A stretch of 55,576 bases of DNA. It comes from an uncultured Phycisphaerales bacterium (GTDB lineage: Bacteria > Planctomycetota > Phycisphaerae > Sedimentisphaerales > Anaerobacaceae). Both the position numbers and the translations under genes were made by a program. Positions 52,504 to 55,576 of this stretch are shown here, in pieces (position 1 is the first letter of the stretch; the number at the start of each line of letters is the position of its first letter). Location of the stretch: assembly GCA_937927975.1 (NCBI GenBank), contig CALEZT010000225.1:1-55576 (forward strand). The letters run 5' to 3'. The notes beneath the pieces were generated by a model. The model made no database searches, was not told where the DNA came from, and saw nothing but the letters and a program-made list of their open reading frames with translations.

Positions 52504-54692
52504 GAACCGCCTTGGCAGAGCGATTGACGGAGTTCCTGGCGCGATGGTGCCGGGTACTGGCGGCGCTGTGTCTGTGCAGCGCGGCGATCCCGCTCTACGC
52601 CCTCCGGAATGCCCGTATCGACAACTCCATCGAGGTATGGACCGGCACGCGAGATGAAGCGCATCAGGTGTACCGACAATTCCTCGAAAAGTACGGGAAC
52701 GAGGAATTCGTGGTGGTCGCCGGCGAGGCGCAGGACCCACTCTCCGAGGACGCACTGGCCTTCCAGCGAGACCTGGCCTCCCGCCTGCGACGGATCGAGC
52801 AGGTGAAGGGAGTTCTGGACATTGCGCAGGTTGCTGCCGCCTTCGAGAAGTACAGACCCGACGACTGGAAGGCCGTTCTTGGAGACACCGATCTGTTCCA
52901 CAATCTGCTGCTTGGCGACGATGGCCGTACCTTCGGCGTCATCGCCTGGTTGGGGAAGATCGAGGATCCCCCTCTGCGGAAGATCGTCGTCGAGCGGATC
53001 GAGTCGGCGGTCGCCGAGGTGGCCGACGGCCGAATGCCGGTACACATGGCCGGGACGCCACTGATGAACGTGGCTCTCGACCGCGGTTCCCAGGAAGCCT
53101 CTCGGCGGATCCTGCCGGCGGCGCTGGCGGTGTCCCTCGTGATCCTGGCGGTCTTCTTGCGGCGTCTGGCGGGGGTCGCAGCGGTGATGTGCGCGGTCGG
53201 CGTCACCACGCTCTGGACCATCGGTCTGATGGTTCTGGCCGGCAGGACCTTCAACATGGTCACCGTCACTCTGCCTTCCCTCCTGACCGTCCTGTCGCTC
53301 TCGGCCGGCATCCACATCGTGCTGCGAATCCAATCGCTGTTGTCGGAATCGGGCGATCCTCAGATCGCCGCGCGCGGGACGATCCGGGAAATGCTGCCCG
53401 CCGTCTTTCTTTCGAACCTCACCACGGCGATCGGCTTCGGCTCTCTGCTGATGTCGGACATGCGGCCGGTCGCGGATTTCGGACTGTTCGCTGCCGTCGG
53501 CATGATGCTCTCCTTCGGCTTCAATATCGTCATCGTGCCGGGTCTGCTGTCGTGGTTGGGCGTGGGCAGCATCAAGGTTCGTCCCAGGCCGGCGCACTGG
53601 ACGGCGCCTCTGGGGCTGGCCGTCGCGCGTCGCGGAGGCTGGTCGATGGCGGCGGCGGTCGCGATCCTGGTCGTGTCCGTGTTGTTCATGAAGGGACTTC
53701 GCGTCGAGTCCAATGTGCTGAGGTTCTTCCCCGCCGACTCGAAGATCAGCCGGGACTACCGGTTCGTCGCCGAACGCCTCACGGGACTGTATACGATCGA
53801 GCTGGACGCCGTGACGGAAACGCGAAGCGGAAGCACCCTGCTCAAGCAGATCGAGCAGTTCGGGGGCGAGTTGGCGAAACGTCCCGAGGTGGCGCAGGTG
53901 GTCCATTACCGCAATATCGCCGCGGCCCTCAATCCCATTCGTCAGTCCGCTTCGGTGGACATGGCCGACGCATCGGAGAACCCGCTGCGGCTTCTGATGA
54001 GGGAATACCGGCACACGGACGGAGACCACATCTCCCTGCGTATGTCGATCCTCGTGCGGGCGATGTCCGGCACGGACTTCTGCGCACTCATGGATTTCGC
54101 CCGCCGGCACGCCGGGCAAAACCTCCCGCCCTCAGCGACGTACACGTTGACCGGCGTGGTTCCCCTGCTCAACGCCGCGCAGAATTCTCTGGTCACCACG
54201 CAGGTGCGCAGTTTCGCCTTTGCGGCCATCACGGTGTTGGTTCTCATCGGCCTGTTCTTTCGGTCGCTGAGGGTCTTCCTCGCGGCCTCGCTGCCCAATC
54301 TCCTGCCGACCGCGGTGCTTTTCGCGGCGATGGCGATTCTCGACATTCCGCTCGACGCCGCGACGGTCATGATCGCGGGCGTCGCGATCGGCATCGCCGT
54401 GGCCGACACGTTTCACTTCTTCTCCTGCTATCGGCAGGCCAGGCAGTCCGGCCTGGACAACTCGGCGGCGATTCACCGCAGTTTCTGCATCGCCGGACGG
54501 GGAATCCTGTTCACTTCGCTGGTCGCCACAGCCGGGTTTGTGATCCTTCTGCTGGCCCAATTCAAGCCGATTCAGTATTTCGGCCTGTTGGCAGGAGTGA
54601 CGATGATTGCAGCCAGTGCGGCGGATTTTCTGGTGCTCCCGGCCTGCGTGGCGTTCGTGAACCTATGGAGTCAACGAGGGCAAAAGGCGTGA
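52500..54692 (+). CDS. RND/MMPL-family transporter (HpnN-like)
   Basis: 730 residues with the RND layout: helix 1, a periplasmic domain (residues 35-200), five helices, then a second repeat from about residue 385 with another periplasmic domain and five helices ending near 720. GTPLMNVALDRGSQEASRR and the second-half AGVAIGIAVADTFHFFSCYRQ are typical of MMPL/hopanoid-type exporters. Its ATG overlaps the previous stop (ATGA), so it is coupled to the SDR-SCP2 gene. It may export the lipid made by the neighbouring genes. Confidence 0.85.
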   Translation: MRTALAERLTEFLARWCRVLAALCLCSAAIPLYALRNARIDNSIEVWTGTRDEAHQVYRQFLEKYGNEEFVVVAGEAQDPLSEDALAFQRDLASRLRRIEQVKGVLDIAQVAAAFEKYRPDDWKAVLGDTDLFHNLLLGDDGRTFGVIAWLGKIEDPPLRKIVVERIESAVAEVADGRMPVHMAGTPLMNVALDRGSQEASRRILPAALAVSLVILAVFLRRLAGVAAVMCAVGVTTLWTIGLMVLAGRTFNMVTVTLPSLLTVLSLSAGIHIVLRIQSLLSESGDPQIAARGTIREMLPAVFLSNLTTAIGFGSLLMSDMRPVADFGLFAAVGMMLSFGFNIVIVPGLLSWLGVGSIKVRPRPAHWTAPLGLAVARRGGWSMAAAVAILVVSVLFMKGLRVESNVLRFFPADSKISRDYRFVAERLTGLYTIELDAVTETRSGSTLLKQIEQFGGELAKRPEVAQVVHYRNIAAALNPIRQSASVDMADASENPLRLLMREYRHTDGDHISLRMSILVRAMSGTDFCALMDFARRHAGQNLPPSATYTLTGVVPLLNAAQNSLVTTQVRSFAFAAITVLVLIGLFFRSLRVFLAASLPNLLPTAVLFAAMAILDIPLDAATVMIAGVAIGIAVADTFHFFSCYRQARQSGLDNSAAIHRSFCIAGRGILFTSLVATAGFVILLLAQFKPIQYFGLLAGVTMIAASAADFLVLPACVAFVNLWSQRGQKA

Positions 54693-54694
54693 CC

Positions 54695-55567
54695 ATGGAA
54701 TCATCTGTCGTCAATCGACTCAGGCATGTTCTTCGCATCCACTTCGATGCGGATCTCGGCACGCCGTACTGGCTCGAGAAGCAGCAGGAGTTGGGGATCA
54801 AGGCCATCGAGACAATTCGGAACATCGAAGATCTGGCCCTCCTCGGGCCCATGGACGAGCGGGCCCTGGCTGAACACCCCATCGAGGACTTCATTCCCCG
54901 GGCGTTCCACAGACACAACGAGTACCTTCTCGCCGAGACGGCTGGGACGCTGGGCAAGCCCAAGACCGCCGTGCATAGGGCCGACGAATTCAAGGCCGCA
55001 TTCATCGTGCCGTTCCTCAAAGCGGCCCGAAGGACAGGCTTCCCCGAAGGAGGCCATTGGCTCTTCGTCGGTCCGACGGGGCCGCACATCATCGGCCGCG
55101 CGGCCCGGCGATGCGCTCAGGCGATGGGAGCGGCCGACGCGTTCACTGTGGATTTCGATCCTCGCTGGGCCAAGAAATTGATTGCGGGCAGTTTCGCCGC
55201 TCAGCGATACCTGAATCACATCGAGGAGCAGGCTCTTCGCATCCTGGAGGTCCAGAATATCGACGTTCTGTTCGCCACGCCGGCGGTTCTGACCGGCCTG
55301 GCCGAGAAGACCCCCGAGGTCAAACGCCTGGCGATCCGCGGAATCCACCTGGGCGGAATGCATGCCTGTGCCGACTTCATGAATCGGATGAACGAGAGGT
55401 TCCCCAACGCCGTGATCCTGTCCGGGTACGGAAACACGCTCTTCGGCATGGTGCCCCAGTTGAGTTACCGGCGGGACACCGGGTTCGACTACTATCCCCA
55501 TGGGGACCGGCTCGTCGCCAGACTAGTACGACAGCGCTACTTCGGCTCAAGATTTTTGAGGGCGTAA
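54695..55567 (+). CDS. Adenylate-forming ligase, PaaK/LuxE-like, probably truncated at the window edge
   Basis: 290 residues. FVGPTGPHIIGRAARR, VLFATPAVLTGLAEKTPEVKRLAIRGIHLGG and AVILSGYGNTLFGM are the adenylate-forming motifs of phenylacetate-CoA ligase and LuxE-like acyl-protein synthetases. Members are usually about 360-400 residues. After FDYYPHGDRLVARLV (about 55523) the sequence no longer resembles the family and stops at 55567, so the gene is cut by an insertion, rearrangement or damage at the end of the window. It starts 2 bp after the RND gene and belongs to the same operon. Confidence 0.75.
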   Translation: MESSVVNRLRHVLRIHFDADLGTPYWLEKQQELGIKAIETIRNIEDLALLGPMDERALAEHPIEDFIPRAFHRHNEYLLAETAGTLGKPKTAVHRADEFKAAFIVPFLKAARRTGFPEGGHWLFVGPTGPHIIGRAARRCAQAMGAADAFTVDFDPRWAKKLIAGSFAAQRYLNHIEEQALRILEVQNIDVLFATPAVLTGLAEKTPEVKRLAIRGIHLGGMHACADFMNRMNERFPNAVILSGYGNTLFGMVPQLSYRRDTGFDYYPHGDRLVARLVRQRYFGSRFLRA

Positions 55568-55576
55568 GCCGATGAT
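55524..55576. other. Sequence of different character at the right edge
   Basis: From ACTAGTACGACAGCG onward the DNA is AT-richer, contains CGGCT/AGCCG and CTCAA/TTGAG inverted repeats, and no longer encodes the ligase. This may be the end of a mobile element or a structured RNA, but only about 50 bp are visible. Confidence 0.3.

Overview
The window is GC-rich, gene-dense bacterial DNA. The gene set fits a planctomycete of the Phycisphaerae/Sedimentisphaerales type, probably from an environmental assembly. The signs are two Tat-exported sulfatases, a pseudopilin-like protein with a C-terminal DGH motif, PA14 and EAR-repeat secreted proteins, many lipoproteins of unknown function and the futalosine (mqn) menaquinone route. 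This placement is inference from gene content; no rRNA, tRNA, CRISPR array or intact insertion sequence was seen.

Layout. 0-7.6 kb: a UroD-family (corrinoid-type) methyltransferase, then a leftward alpha-glucan operon (GT4/GT5 glycosyltransferase, GH57 glycosidase, debranching enzyme, exported hypothetical) carrying two in-frame copies of a 107-bp palindromic element. 7.6-12.7 kb: small regulators, a P2-type ATPase and MarC. 12.8-20.9 kb: a lipoprotein plus DUF362 pair, a phosphatase-fold lipoprotein behind a 164-bp inverted-repeat element, a PA14 protein, an M28 peptidase with seven EAR repeats, a membrane protein and flavodoxin. 21-36 kb: a half-size GntP-like permease, an ABC exporter, a zinc-ribbon/PH-like protein, an MFS/spermidine-synthase fusion, a YkgJ protein, a pseudopilin, an HAD phosphatase, an EamA transporter, a giant AsmA-like protein and a lipoprotein. 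36-38.4 kb: an alpha/beta hydrolase frameshifted at a C7 tract. 38.8-47.5 kb: a polysaccharide island built from two paralogous divergent modules, each a Tat-exported fucose-isomerase-like protein facing a Tat-exported sulfatase; a GH5-like hydrolase and a DUF6980-type protein follow the first sulfatase. 48-55.6 kb: an operon with mqnA, a fused mqnE-mqnC, an SDR-SCP2 protein, an RND/MMPL transporter and a PaaK/LuxE-like ligase.

The last operon looks damaged. The mqnE-mqnC fusion has an in-frame TAA, the SDR-SCP2 gene has a CT-repeat frameshift, and the ligase loses its family sequence just before the window edge. These may be true decay or assembly errors; read-level data would separate them.

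Regulation. Many genes have sigma-70-like promoters with a 17-nt spacer. At several of them (mqnA, the 12.8-kb lipoprotein, the ABC ATPase, perhaps the spermidine-synthase fusion) the -10 box ends only 6-8 nt before a start codon without Shine-Dalgarno sequence, which suggests leaderless mRNAs. A promoter and T-tract terminator just upstream of mqnA delimit a candidate small RNA of about 115 nt, and a 22-residue hydrophobic peptide gene has its own near-consensus promoter.
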